The notes: generated by a model from the sequence alone, not told the origin. A DNA stretch of 64,000 nucleotides from Agathobaculum butyriciproducens (GCA_003096535.1 QEKJ01000001.1:310001-374000), one strand, 5' to 3'. Shown: positions 26,966-33,974, counted from the first letter of the stretch. Program-made: numbers and translations.

Positions 26966-27553
26966 TATAGTGTCTGCAACATACTTTGGGTGCTGAAATA
27001 AAACTTCCTTATTTTCTCCTTCTACCCTGCATTTATACAGCAGCGTCAACGGTGTCTGGTTTCGAGAATAATCCATTTCCGAACCAAATGCAGATTTACA
27101 GAAATATCTTCCGGATTCCTTATCCAGAAAAACAAAGAACATTTCGCCTGAATGATTGTTGCGAATCAGGTACTCTGCATCTATTTTACTGTATCTCGGC
27201 ACTTTTGCTTTGGAAAACAGAAAGAATGAAAAACCATTTTCCAGCGTATCCTGTAAATTTACAAGCACCTGCAATCGTTTTTGTATACGATCCCAGTTCT
27301 TCGATTTTTCAATCCGCTTCGGATCTAATCTTCCGGATAAAATTGCTGTTATCAGCTTTTCGCCGTAATACTCTGCTGAGTTGATCTTAAAATCAACATC
27401 ATTTGCGTACTGCATACCGACTAAATGCGGAAAATCATAGCGTTCAAACGAAAGTGAAACCACATAGCTTTTCTTTTTGCGTCCGAACACCATATCATAC
27501 CGAAAATTTAATAATTTTTCCCACGCTTCCGCTGCTTTCCGCAGCAAACACAT
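26963..27553 (-). CDS. Putative PBECR4-domain protein
   Basis: A 196-residue soluble protein of uncertain function. The pattern FGRKKKSYVVSLSFERYDFP, HLVGMQYANDVDF, a middle helix with ILSGRLDPKRIEKSKNWDRI, and late FVFLDKESGRYFCKSAFGS plus LLYKCRVEGEN resembles the PBECR4 group (phage-associated barnase/EndoU/ColicinE5-D/RelE-like folds). That identification is from memory and not secure. It has a weak ribosome binding site and no promoter of its own. An intrinsic terminator ends 18 nt before its start, so expression probably depends on read-through of the upstream leader. Confidence 0.6.
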   Translation of the reverse strand: MCLLRKAAEAWEKLLNFRYDMVFGRKKKSYVVSLSFERYDFPHLVGMQYANDVDFKINSAEYYGEKLITAILSGRLDPKRIEKSKNWDRIQKRLQVLVNLQDTLENGFSFFLFSKAKVPRYSKIDAEYLIRNNHSGEMFFVFLDKESGRYFCKSAFGSEMDYSRNQTPLTLLYKCRVEGENKEVLFQHPKYVADTI

Positions 27554-27570
27554 ACCAACACCATCATTTC

Positions 27571-27748
27571 TATGTAAAAATGAAAGGGATCTGCAAGCAG
27601 ATCCCTTTCAAGGGTGTTTTCTTTCAGCTTACGCCTACACCGATCTGCGGTACTCACCCGAACCCACATACATAACTCCACAGACACACGGAAATCGGTC
27701 CCATTGCCTGCTTCATAGTTGCGACGGACACTCTATGGTGCCGTCTGG
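27571..27748 (-). ncRNA. Structured leader RNA ending in an intrinsic terminator
   Basis: A transcript of about 178 nt is predicted from the promoter at 27756-27784 to a 13-14 bp terminator stem (27581-27610) followed on the minus strand by TTTTTACA. It contains a 5' hairpin GACGGCAC/GTGTCCGTC and a CCGAT...ATCGG pairing. A 20-codon open frame (27654-27716) has no good ribosome binding site. It lies between sigF and the PBECR4-like gene and could be a free-standing small RNA or a cis-acting attenuator. I could not match it to a known riboswitch. Confidence 0.6.
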
Positions 27749-27755
27749 TATTATT

Positions 27756-27784
27756 ATAATACCGCAAACCGAGAAATATGTCAA
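27756..27784 (-). promoter_or_regulatory. Consensus promoter for the leader RNA
   Basis: On the minus strand, TTGACA (27784-27779), 17 bp and TATTAT (27761-27756). It lies in the gap after sigF. Confidence 0.75.
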
Positions 27785-27823
27785 TCCGACCGGAACAATT
27801 CCTCTTCTTTTTTCGACTTTCTG

Positions 27824-28531
27824 TTACTCTCTCAACATTTCCCTCAGCTTCTCTATGGCGCGTTTTTCGATGCGCGAGACCTGCACCTGCGACACACCGA
27901 CGATGCGGCTGACCTGCTGCTGCGTCAAATCACGCGAATAGCGCAGACTGAGCACCTGCCTGTCGCGGTCGGGCAAGTCCTGCAGTGCCTCGTGCAGCGA
28001 CAGATGCAGGCAGGTTCTCTCCTCCATTCCCTCGTCACCGACCAGATCACCTACGCGTCCGCCGCCGGACAGCTCCCGCTCGAACGAGTCCACCGACACG
28101 TCCGCCTGCTCGCAGGCCGCTATTTCCTCGACCGTCAATCCGGCGGCCTGTGCCAGTTCTGATACGGTCGGTGACCGTCCGTTCCGGCTCTCCCAGTCGC
28201 TTTGCAGGCGGCGCACACGAACCGCGCGTTCCTTGACCGCCCGGCTGACCTTGACCGCACCGTCGTCCCGCAGAAACCGCCGAATCTCACCCGCGATTTT
28301 GGGCACCGCATAGGTAGAAAACTCGTTGCCGAGCGACACATCGAAACCGCGCACGGCCTTGATGAAGCCGACACACGCCAGCTGATACAAATCGTCCGGC
28401 TCGGCGCCGCGCCCGTAATACCGCCGCACGATCGACCAGATTAAACCGCTGTTGTCCTCGATCAGCCGCGCTTCCGCGTCCCTGTCGCCCGAAGCCGCCT
28501 GCTCGAGCAGCGTGCGCATTTCTCCGGTCAC
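27824..28531 (-). CDS. sigF: Sporulation sigma factor SigF
   Basis: A 235-residue sigma-70 family factor that directs early forespore transcription. Region 2 (LIEDNSGLIWSIVRRYYGRG, DDLYQLACVGFIKAVRGFD, then FSTYAVPKIAGEIRRFLRDD), region 3 and region 4 (LSLRYSRDLTQQQVSRIVGV, SQVQVSRIEKRAI) are all present. The GTG at 28531 overlaps the spoIIAB TGA (GTGA) and has GGAG 8 nt upstream, so translation is coupled to that of its anti-sigma factor. It is the third gene of the spoIIA operon. Confidence 0.95.
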   Translation of the reverse strand: MTGEMRTLLEQAASGDRDAEARLIEDNSGLIWSIVRRYYGRGAEPDDLYQLACVGFIKAVRGFDVSLGNEFSTYAVPKIAGEIRRFLRDDGAVKVSRAVKERAVRVRRLQSDWESRNGRSPTVSELAQAAGLTVEEIAACEQADVSVDSFERELSGGGRVGDLVGDEGMEERTCLHLSLHEALQDLPDRDRQVLSLRYSRDLTQQQVSRIVGVSQVQVSRIEKRAIEKLREMLRE

Positions 28532-28965
28532 GCCTGCCGCTCCTTCAGCACCTTGACCATCGCAACCAGCGTTCCCTTTCCCGGCGTGGAGCGCACGCGC
28601 ATTTTGTCCGTGAATGTCTCCATGATGGTGAATCCCATGCCGCTGCGCGTGTCGTCGCCTGTGGTGAACATGGGCTGGCGCGCCTGCTCGACATTCTCAA
28701 TGCCGCATCCGGCGTCTTTTACCTTGAGCTCCAGAGCGCGTCCCTCGAACAGCCGCACCGTGACTGTGATAAACCCGCATTTGTCCGCGTAGCCGTGCAC
28801 AATGGCGTTTGTCACCGCCTCGGAGACCACGGTTTTGATGTCGCCAAGCTCCTCCATCGTTGGGTCCAGCTGCGCAACAAACGCGCCGACCGCCTGCCGC
28901 GCAAACGCCTCGTTGACCGAATGACTCTCGAATTTCAGGCTCATTTTGTTGATGACCGCCCGCAT
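28528..28965 (-). CDS. spoIIAB: Anti-sigma F factor SpoIIAB
   Basis: A 145-residue GHKL-fold serine kinase that holds SigF inactive and phosphorylates SpoIIAA. Recognisable blocks are LDPTMEELGDIKTVVSEAVT followed by NAIVHGY (N box), VKDAGCGIENV (G1) and GMGFTIMETFTD (G2). The ATG shares one base with the spoIIAA stop (TAATG). Its ribosome binding site contains AAAGGGGGAA, exactly complementary to the C-rich loop of the small RNAs at 32285-33151, an unusual feature that could expose it to post-transcriptional control. Confidence 0.95.
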   Translation of the reverse strand: MRAVINKMSLKFESHSVNEAFARQAVGAFVAQLDPTMEELGDIKTVVSEAVTNAIVHGYADKCGFITVTVRLFEGRALELKVKDAGCGIENVEQARQPMFTTGDDTRSGMGFTIMETFTDKMRVRSTPGKGTLVAMVKVLKERQA

Positions 28966-29285
28966 TATTCCTTCCCCCTTTCAAAAACCATCACCTGCGG
29001 CAGACCGGCCGCCTCAAACACCCGCATCGGCTGCGGCGGCGTGCCGCGCACCGCAAATTCGCGTCCGCTGCGGGCACAGGTGCGGTACAGGTGCAGGACG
29101 ACCGCCAGACCGGAGCTGTCCATAAACGTCAGCTCGGACAGGTCGAGCACCAGCTTTTCACACGGAAACAGCACCAGCAGATCCTCGGTCTGCTCAATCG
29201 CCGCCCGTGCTGCATGATGGTCCAACTCACCGGTGTACACCGCGATCAGCGTGCCCTCCTGCCTTCTCTGCGTGATTTGCAGCAT
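28965..29285 (-). CDS. spoIIAA: Anti-anti-sigma factor SpoIIAA
   Basis: A 106-residue STAS-domain protein that releases SigF from SpoIIAB when dephosphorylated. The phosphorylation loop TFMDSSGLAV has Ser57/Ser58 at the usual position. The ATG at 29285 is preferred to an in-frame GTG three codons earlier because GAGG lies 8 nt before it. It is the first gene of spoIIAA-spoIIAB-sigF. The phosphatase SpoIIE is not in this window. Confidence 0.94.
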   Translation of the reverse strand: MLQITQRRQEGTLIAVYTGELDHHAARAAIEQTEDLLVLFPCEKLVLDLSELTFMDSSGLAVVLHLYRTCARSGREFAVRGTPPQPMRVFEAAGLPQVMVFERGKE

Positions 29286-29390
29286 ATATATCACCTCGAA
29301 ATCAGCAAAATATTACCTCTTATTTCGCAGGGCACCCCGCCCTGCGATATACCAAACAATATACCTATTGAAAACAACTGACACAAAAAT

Positions 29391-29423
29391 AAAAGGCTTG
29401 TACTTTCAAAGTACAAGCCTTAT
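29391..29423 (-). terminator. Terminator of folC
   Basis: AAGGCTTGTACTT and its complement (29393-29405 and 29409-29421, 3-nt loop) are followed on the minus strand by TTTTATTTTTG. It lies 20 nt after the folC stop. Confidence 0.88.
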
Positions 29424-29442
29424 TTTACCTGTTTATTCCATT

Positions 29443-30747
29443 TTAATCTGTCGCTTTCGGTCGGCCGCGCAAAATCTTCTCGCACTCACCGATGAGGTAC
29501 AGCGAACCGCAGATAAGAATGCAGTCGTTCATCTTCGCATGCTCCAGTGCAAGCTCGATGGCGTGCTCGGCGGATTCGCATTCGTACACGCGCTTGCACG
29601 ACTGCCGCGCCAGCTCTGCAATCGTGTGTACATCCAGCGAACGCTCACCCGCATCCGGCACACAGGCGTAAAAGTCATCCGCGCGGCTGGCGACCTCGTG
29701 AACACAGGTTTCGTAGTCCTTGTCACGCACCATGCCCATCACAACGTGCAGCCGCTTCATCTTGAGCAACTCATCCACCGCGTGACACAGGGCATCCGCG
29801 CCTGCGGCATTGTGTGCGCCGTCGAGCAGGATGAGTGGCTGATCGACCACGCGTTCCAGCCGGCCTGCGATACGCGCCCGCGCCAGACCACGCACGGCGG
29901 CTTCAGTCGGAATGTTCCAGCCGCGCTCGCGCAGTGCGTTCAGCGCCCGCAGAGCCGTCCGCGCATTCTGCAGCTGATGCCGTCCGGGCATGGCAATGGT
30001 GTAGCCCTGCGCCTCGTACACGAACGCCGAACCGCCGATGTCACACCGCAGTACGCGGCAGTCCTCCGCTCCGCCGAACCAGACAGCGCCCGCCGCGTCG
30101 CAGGCACGGCGCAGCACCCGCTGTACATCGTTCGGCTGACCGTCCGCGCAGACAACCGCCGCACCCGGCTTGAAAATACCTGCCTTCTCGGCCGCAATGA
30201 CCGCCGTTGTGTTGCCAAGCACCGCCATATGGTCGAGCGAAATCGGCGTAATAACGCAGACCTCCGCATTTTTGATGACATTTGTCGCGTCACAGCGGCC
30301 GCCCAGACCGGTTTCGAGAACCACAATATCGCATTCCTGCTCAACAAAGCAGAGGAACGCCAGTGCGGTCGTAAACTCAAACTCGCCGATGGTCTCACCC
30401 TCGGGCAGCGTGAGCGATTCACACGCCACCGTTACCCGTTCGCACAGGCGCGTCAGATCGTCGTCCGAGATCATCACACCGTCCACGCGGATGCGCTCGT
30501 AAAACTGCACCAGATACGGCGAGGTATACAGTCCGGTGCGCAGTCCGGCCGCCTGCAGTGCCGAGGCGATCATGCACGCGGTCGAGCCTTTGCCGTTCGT
30601 GCCCGCAAGATGAACAAACTTCAGCCTGTCCTGCGGGTTTCCCAGCGCCTCGCACAGCGCCTTGATGCGGTGCAGACCCGGCTTGCCGGTAAATCTGCCG
30701 AGAGAGTGTATGTATTCGATTGCCGTTTTCGGATTTTCGGTATCCAT
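29443..30747 (-). CDS. folC: Folylpolyglutamate/dihydrofolate synthase
   Basis: A 434-residue Mur-ligase-like enzyme that adds glutamate to folates (and may make dihydrofolate). The P-loop HLAGTNGKGSTACM lies near residue 49, followed by TSPYLVQFYERI, the GEFEFTTALAFLCF segment, VVLETGLGGRCDATNVI, the ITPISLDHMAVLGNT metal/ATP region, and DGAHNAAG in the C-terminal domain. The ATG at 30747 is chosen because the family begins near this point; a TATAAT lies at 30766-30771. It stands alone between terminators. Confidence 0.93.
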   Translation of the reverse strand: MDTENPKTAIEYIHSLGRFTGKPGLHRIKALCEALGNPQDRLKFVHLAGTNGKGSTACMIASALQAAGLRTGLYTSPYLVQFYERIRVDGVMISDDDLTRLCERVTVACESLTLPEGETIGEFEFTTALAFLCFVEQECDIVVLETGLGGRCDATNVIKNAEVCVITPISLDHMAVLGNTTAVIAAEKAGIFKPGAAVVCADGQPNDVQRVLRRACDAAGAVWFGGAEDCRVLRCDIGGSAFVYEAQGYTIAMPGRHQLQNARTALRALNALRERGWNIPTEAAVRGLARARIAGRLERVVDQPLILLDGAHNAAGADALCHAVDELLKMKRLHVVMGMVRDKDYETCVHEVASRADDFYACVPDAGERSLDVHTIAELARQSCKRVYECESAEHAIELALEHAKMNDCILICGSLYLIGECEKILRGRPKATD

Positions 30748-30894
30748 AATAGCTTCTTTCCTTGTATTATAATGATACATTTGATTATAACACAGTTTCA
30801 TCAAATTGAGAATGGAGAATTACCTTTCCGCAAAAGGAGCGGCACTTACTTCATCTGAACATTCATTCTCCATCTTCAATTCTCCATTGGAAAC

Positions 30895-30925
30895 ATAAAA
30901 ACCACCGAAAATCGGTGGTTTTTAT
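30895..30925 (-). terminator. Terminator after the NifX-like gene
   Basis: An AAAAACCACCGA stem and its complement with a 3-nt loop; T-runs follow on both strands. It is 6 nt from the stop of the minus-strand gene. Confidence 0.9.
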
Positions 30926-30930
30926 ATTTT

Positions 30931-31371
30931 TTACTTGATCTCCTCGACCGGAATCTGCTTGAGCAGCTCGCTCGGGCCGCAGCCGGAGCACTTTGCACAG
31001 TCGTGCATGCATGCCATCGGATCATCCGGATCTTCCTCACGGCCGATCTCGAGGATGGTCGGGTCACCCTGCTTTTCACCGACGAGGAACTTCGCTACGG
31101 ATTCCTCCGCCGAGCCTTCACAGCCGGGCACGAGCAGTACGCCGAGCATCTCGAGTGCGTTGCGCGTTGCCAGACCGAGTGAACCGCAGATGAGCACGTC
31201 GATCTGCTCCAGACCGGCGAACTTGATCAGGTCGGTCGCGGACGTGCCGGCAATCCCGGCAATGCGCTTGCCGACCGGTTCCCGACCCTCAGTGGTGATA
31301 ATGAGCACCTCACGGCAGTCGCCCAGATTCTTGGCGATCCGGCCGTTTTCATATGCTACGCCAATGTTCAT
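30931..31371 (-). CDS. NifX/NifB-type iron-molybdenum cofactor family protein
   Basis: A 146-residue protein with the RNase H-like NifX/NifB C-terminal fold (MNIGVAYENGRIAKNLGDCR, then IDVLICGSLGLATRNALEML) and a Cys-rich tail (CMHDCAKCSGCG). Such stand-alone proteins occur in many non-fixing anaerobes and are thought to bind or carry metal clusters. Its start overlaps the mrp stop by 4 nt, so the two are co-translated. That points to a role in Fe-S handling rather than nitrogenase, as no nif structural genes are here. Confidence 0.85.
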   Translation of the reverse strand: MNIGVAYENGRIAKNLGDCREVLIITTEGREPVGKRIAGIAGTSATDLIKFAGLEQIDVLICGSLGLATRNALEMLGVLLVPGCEGSAEESVAKFLVGEKQGDPTILEIGREEDPDDPMACMHDCAKCSGCGPSELLKQIPVEEIK

Positions 31372-32186
31372 AACAGACCCTCCACGGTCTTAAGCGCACC
31401 GGAAAGCTCGTCCGGCAGCTTTGCATCCTCGATCTTGCCTGCGTCAACCGCCGCAGCCAGCTTCGGGTCGATCGGCAGCTTGGCCAGAACCGGCAGCTCG
31501 TAGTGCGCAGCTACCTCGTCAATGTGGCTCTCGCCGAATACCGAAATGTGCTTGCCGCAGTCCGGGCATGCCAGATAGCTGTAGTTCTCCACGATGCCGA
31601 GCACCGGAATGTTCATCATCTTCGCCATCTTAACCGCCTTGCCGACGATCATGGAGACCAGATCCTGCGGCGAGGTAACAACGATGATGCCGTCCACCGG
31701 CAGGGACTGGAACACGGTCAGCGGTACGTCGCCCGTTCCGGGAGGCATATCGACAAACAGGAAGTCCACGTCGTCCCATACAACGTCAGACCAGAACTGC
31801 TTGACGGTCTCCGCGATGATCGGACCGCGGTAAATAACCGGATCGTCCTCATGCGGCAGTACCAGATTGATCGAGATCATCTGTACACCGCCTTCGCTGC
31901 GTGCCGGAAGAATGCCTTCCTCGCAGCCCTCGAGCTGACCGTGTACGCCGAAGGTCTTGGGGATAGACGGACCGGTGATGTCGGCATCCAGCACACCGCA
32001 GGAATAACCCTTGCGCGTCATGCCGACCGCCATCATCGAGGTGAGCAGGCTCTTGCCTACGCCGCCCTTACCGGAAACAACGCCGATGACTTTTTTAACA
32101 GAGGCCGCCGGATTGGCTGCAACCTTGAGGCTCTTTTCGCCGCCGCAGTGAGACGAGCAGCTATCGCAATTATGCGAGCAACCCAT
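31368..32186 (-). CDS. Mrp/NBP35-type Fe-S cluster carrier ATPase
   Basis: A 272-residue P-loop ATPase of the Mrp/ApbC family that carries and transfers [4Fe-4S] clusters. Four Cys at residues 3, 7, 10 and 14 (CSHNCDSCSSHC) precede the deviant Walker A GKGGVGKS at 39-46. A CPDC motif late in the protein (LACPDCGKHISVFG) is the scaffold cluster site. The ATG at 32186 has AAGGAG upstream; a TTG three codons earlier is rejected. It has a promoter at 32225-32253. Confidence 0.92.
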   Translation of the reverse strand: MGCSHNCDSCSSHCGGEKSLKVAANPAASVKKVIGVVSGKGGVGKSLLTSMMAVGMTRKGYSCGVLDADITGPSIPKTFGVHGQLEGCEEGILPARSEGGVQMISINLVLPHEDDPVIYRGPIIAETVKQFWSDVVWDDVDFLFVDMPPGTGDVPLTVFQSLPVDGIIVVTSPQDLVSMIVGKAVKMAKMMNIPVLGIVENYSYLACPDCGKHISVFGESHIDEVAAHYELPVLAKLPIDPKLAAAVDAGKIEDAKLPDELSGALKTVEGLL

Positions 32187-32224
32187 AAAAAACAACTCCT
32201 TACCTATATATCTTGCATAGAAAC

Positions 32225-32253
32225 AGTATACCCTAAAAAGAAACTTTCCGCAA
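32225..32253 (-). promoter_or_regulatory. Promoter of mrp
   Basis: Minus strand TTGCGG (32253-32248), 17 bp, TATACT (32230-32225), about 40 nt before the mrp start. Confidence 0.55.
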
Positions 32254-32284
32254 GCATCGCACCGGCTTATTTATTGACAAATGC

Positions 32285-32428
32285 CAAAAACGGGAAAGCA
32301 CCGCTGTTTCGCGGGGGAACGAAACAACGGTGCTTTCGGTTAATAACACAAATTGAAAAAAGGGAAAAAAGAGAAATGAAAAAAATCGGATGACGTCAAT
32401 GCGGGATTTGCGGCTCTCCCTCACTGAC
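32285..32428 (-). ncRNA. Tandem sibling small RNA, unit 1
   Basis: A predicted transcript of about 144 nt. The 5' hairpin GUCA-GUGA-GGGA...UCCC-GCAU-UGAC has loop GAGCCGCAAA. The middle is a U-rich stretch with UUUUUUCCCUUUUUU. The 3' terminator stem is at 32294-32311 with 32320-32337, and its loop holds UUCCCCC. The stem bases differ from the other three units with compensating changes. Start and end are inferred from the -10 box and the terminator. Confidence 0.72.
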
Positions 32429-32434
32429 AAGTAC

Positions 32435-32488
32435 AGTATACTGTCTTTTTATGCCGAATGTGTGAACAAAATTTGAATATGCTGTGAA
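32435..32488 (-). promoter_or_regulatory. Operator/promoter of small RNA unit 1
   Basis: Minus strand TTCA at 488, 477 and 466 (11-bp period), the last as TTCACA. Then an exact 20-bp gap leads to TATACT (32440-32435). Confidence 0.72.
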
Positions 32489-32536
32489 GGATCTGCAAAG
32501 AAAACGGCTTATCGTCCAAACTGCAGTCTGGCAATA

Positions 32537-32674
32537 AATCAAGAGAAACGCCCTGTTTCCCGGGGGAAGGAAACAGGGCGTTCTCGTTGATGCAAATGAA
32601 AAGAGTTTAAGAAAAGGTGATAAAATCAAAGAAAAGAGGTTGTCAGCTTGAGAAAAGGGGTAACTCTTACTGAC
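32537..32674 (-). ncRNA. Tandem sibling small RNA, unit 2 (most divergent)
   Basis: A predicted transcript of about 138 nt. The 5' hairpin GUCAG...CUGAC carries a different loop, UUACCCCUUUU, in place of the AGCCGCAA loop of the other units, so the C-rich motif moves into the 5' hairpin. The 3' terminator (32543-32560 with 32569-32585) keeps the UUCCCCC loop on an ACGCCCUGUUUCC-type stem. Confidence 0.68.
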
Positions 32675-32680
32675 ACCTAT

Positions 32681-32734
32681 AGTATATCGCGCAGGCGCCC
32701 TTTAATTGTGAACAAATCATGAACAGACCTTGAA
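32681..32734 (-). promoter_or_regulatory. Operator/promoter of small RNA unit 2
   Basis: TTCA repeats on the minus strand at 734, 723 and 712, the last as TTCACA. A 20-bp gap leads to TATACT at 32686-32681. Confidence 0.72.
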
Positions 32735-32787
32735 ATATTTTTTACAATGTAAACAAGTACCCTGCTTAACCATTTCAAAGATACTCC

Positions 32788-32925
32788 GAGACAGGAAAAC
32801 ACCCCGGCTCCGTGGGGGAAACGGAACCGAGGTGTTTTCGATCATTTCACAAAATAAAGGGGGTAAAAGAGAAATAAAAGATTGTAGATGACTATCGATT
32901 CGGGATTGCGGCTTCCCTTATCGAC
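32788..32925 (-). ncRNA. Tandem sibling small RNA, unit 3
   Basis: A predicted transcript of about 138 nt. The 5' hairpin has GGGA-AGCCGCAA-UCCC inside a UCGAU/AUCGA stem. The single-stranded middle has UUUUACCCCCUUUAUUUU. The 3' terminator has stem 32795-32813 with 32821-32839 and loop UUCCCCC. Confidence 0.75.
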
Positions 32926-32931
32926 AATGTT

Positions 32932-32985
32932 AGTATACCGCACTTTGCTTCAAAATGTGTGAACGAATTTTGAACATAATTTGAA
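32932..32985 (-). promoter_or_regulatory. Operator/promoter of small RNA unit 3
   Basis: TTCA repeats on the minus strand at 985, 974 and 963, the last as TTCACA. A 20-bp gap leads to TATACT at 32937-32932. Confidence 0.75.
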
Positions 32986-33013
32986 AGGTTTGTGTACTGC
33001 CGAAAACCCGGTT

Positions 33014-33151
33014 TCGTACAGGAAAACACCCTGCCTCCGAGGGGGAACGGGAACAGGGTGTTTTCGGTCATTTCACAAAATAAAGGGGGTAAAAGAGAAA
33101 TAAAAAAATCAGTAGGCTGTGTCGTTCGGGATTGCGGCTTCCCTCATCGAC
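33014..33151 (-). ncRNA. Tandem sibling small RNA, unit 4
   Basis: A predicted transcript of about 138 nt, closely similar to unit 3. The 5' hairpin is GUCG-AUGA-GGGA-AGCCGCAA-UCCC-GAA-CGAC. The middle is UUUUACCCCCUUUAUUUU. The terminator (33022-33040 with 33048-33065) has a CACCCUG-type stem and loop UUCCCCC. Confidence 0.75.
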
Positions 33152-33157
33152 AATGTT

Positions 33158-33211
33158 AGTATACCCCACTTTGCCGCAAAATGTGTGAACGAATTTTGAA
33201 CAGAATTTGAA
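33158..33211 (-). promoter_or_regulatory. Operator/promoter of small RNA unit 4
   Basis: TTCA repeats on the minus strand at 211, 200 and 189, the last as TTCACA. A 20-bp gap leads to TATACT at 33163-33158. Confidence 0.75.
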
Positions 33212-33224
33212 AGGTTTGTTTCTA

Positions 33225-33279
33225 AGGCAACACCGCATAATTGAACAAGAGTAATTTGCGAGTAAATTTTCCGTGTTAC
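33225..33279 (+). repeat. Short derivative of the MITE-like element overlapping the pflA stop
   Basis: AGGCAACACCGCATAATTG at the left, ACAAGAGTAATTTGCGAGTA inside, and CCGTGTTAC at the right. The TAA stop codon of pflA (33276-33278) lies inside the right terminal repeat, so the element defines the present end of that gene. Confidence 0.72.
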
Positions 33280-33974
33280 AGCTGTGCGACCATGGTTTTC
33301 AGGGCATCCGGGTTCATGGCAGGCGTATCCTTCAGCGGAAATTCCAGACCGAGCCGTTCATATTTTTCCATGCACAGCTTGTGGAACGGCAGAAACTCCA
33401 GCTTTTCAAAGTTGGGATAGCTTTCCGCCTTGGCTTTGACGCGGCGCAAATGGTCCATACCATCGGTCAGACCAGGCACAACCACATGCCGAATCCACAG
33501 CGGCACGTTTTTCATCGCGGTCAGCTGCAGGAAACGCTCAATCTGGTCGAAATCCGCGCGGCAGTTCTTGAGATAATTCGCTTTGGTGAGGAATTTCAGG
33601 TCGCACAGAACCAAATCCGTGTGCGCGAGCACCTTTTCCGCTTTGGAGAGATTGCCCACGCCGGAGGTATCGAGCGCGGTGTGTACGCCGTGCTCATGCA
33701 GCCTGGCAAAGAATTCCTCAACGAATTCAGCCTGCAGAAGCGGTTCGCCGCCGGTGACGGTTACGCCGCCGCCGTTTTTCCAGTACGGACGAAACCGGAG
33801 AGCCTTGCGGACCAGCTCGTCCACGTCGGTCGGTGTGCCGCCTTCGGTCAGCCAGGTATCGGGATTATGGCAATAGATGCACCGCAGCGGGCAGCCCTGC
33901 ATAAATACGACGTATCGCACGCCGGGGCCGTCCACCGCGCCGAGAGATTGGATGGAATGAATGTTTCCGGTCAT
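33276..33974 (-). CDS. pflA: Pyruvate formate-lyase activating enzyme
   Basis: A 232-residue radical SAM enzyme that puts the glycyl radical on PflB. The cluster motif MQGCPLRCIYCHNPDTW (CxxxCxxC) is near residues 25-41 and VTVTGGEPLLQ follows at about 71-81. The length is normal although its stop codon lies in a repeat element. It is 470 bp downstream of pflB, a wider gap than usual, filled by two inverted repeat copies. It may share the pflB transcript. Confidence 0.94.
   Translation of the reverse strand: MTGNIHSIQSLGAVDGPGVRYVVFMQGCPLRCIYCHNPDTWLTEGGTPTDVDELVRKALRFRPYWKNGGGVTVTGGEPLLQAEFVEEFFARLHEHGVHTALDTSGVGNLSKAEKVLAHTDLVLCDLKFLTKANYLKNCRADFDQIERFLQLTAMKNVPLWIRHVVVPGLTDGMDHLRRVKAKAESYPNFEKLEFLPFHKLCMEKYERLGLEFPLKDTPAMNPDALKTMVAQL

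Noticed and set aside
27630..27665. T-box-like string GGGUGAGUACCGC in the leader upstream of the PBECR4-like gene
   Set aside because: It has an extra base compared with the T-box consensus. The leader is too short for Stem I and the specifier, and the downstream gene is not an amino-acid or tRNA-synthetase gene.
32285..33211. Reading the four-unit array as + strand genes or short peptides (unit 1 has ATG-AAA-AAA-ATC-GGA-TGA)
   Set aside because: The short frame is not conserved in the other units. The promoters, operators and terminator order only make sense on the minus strand.
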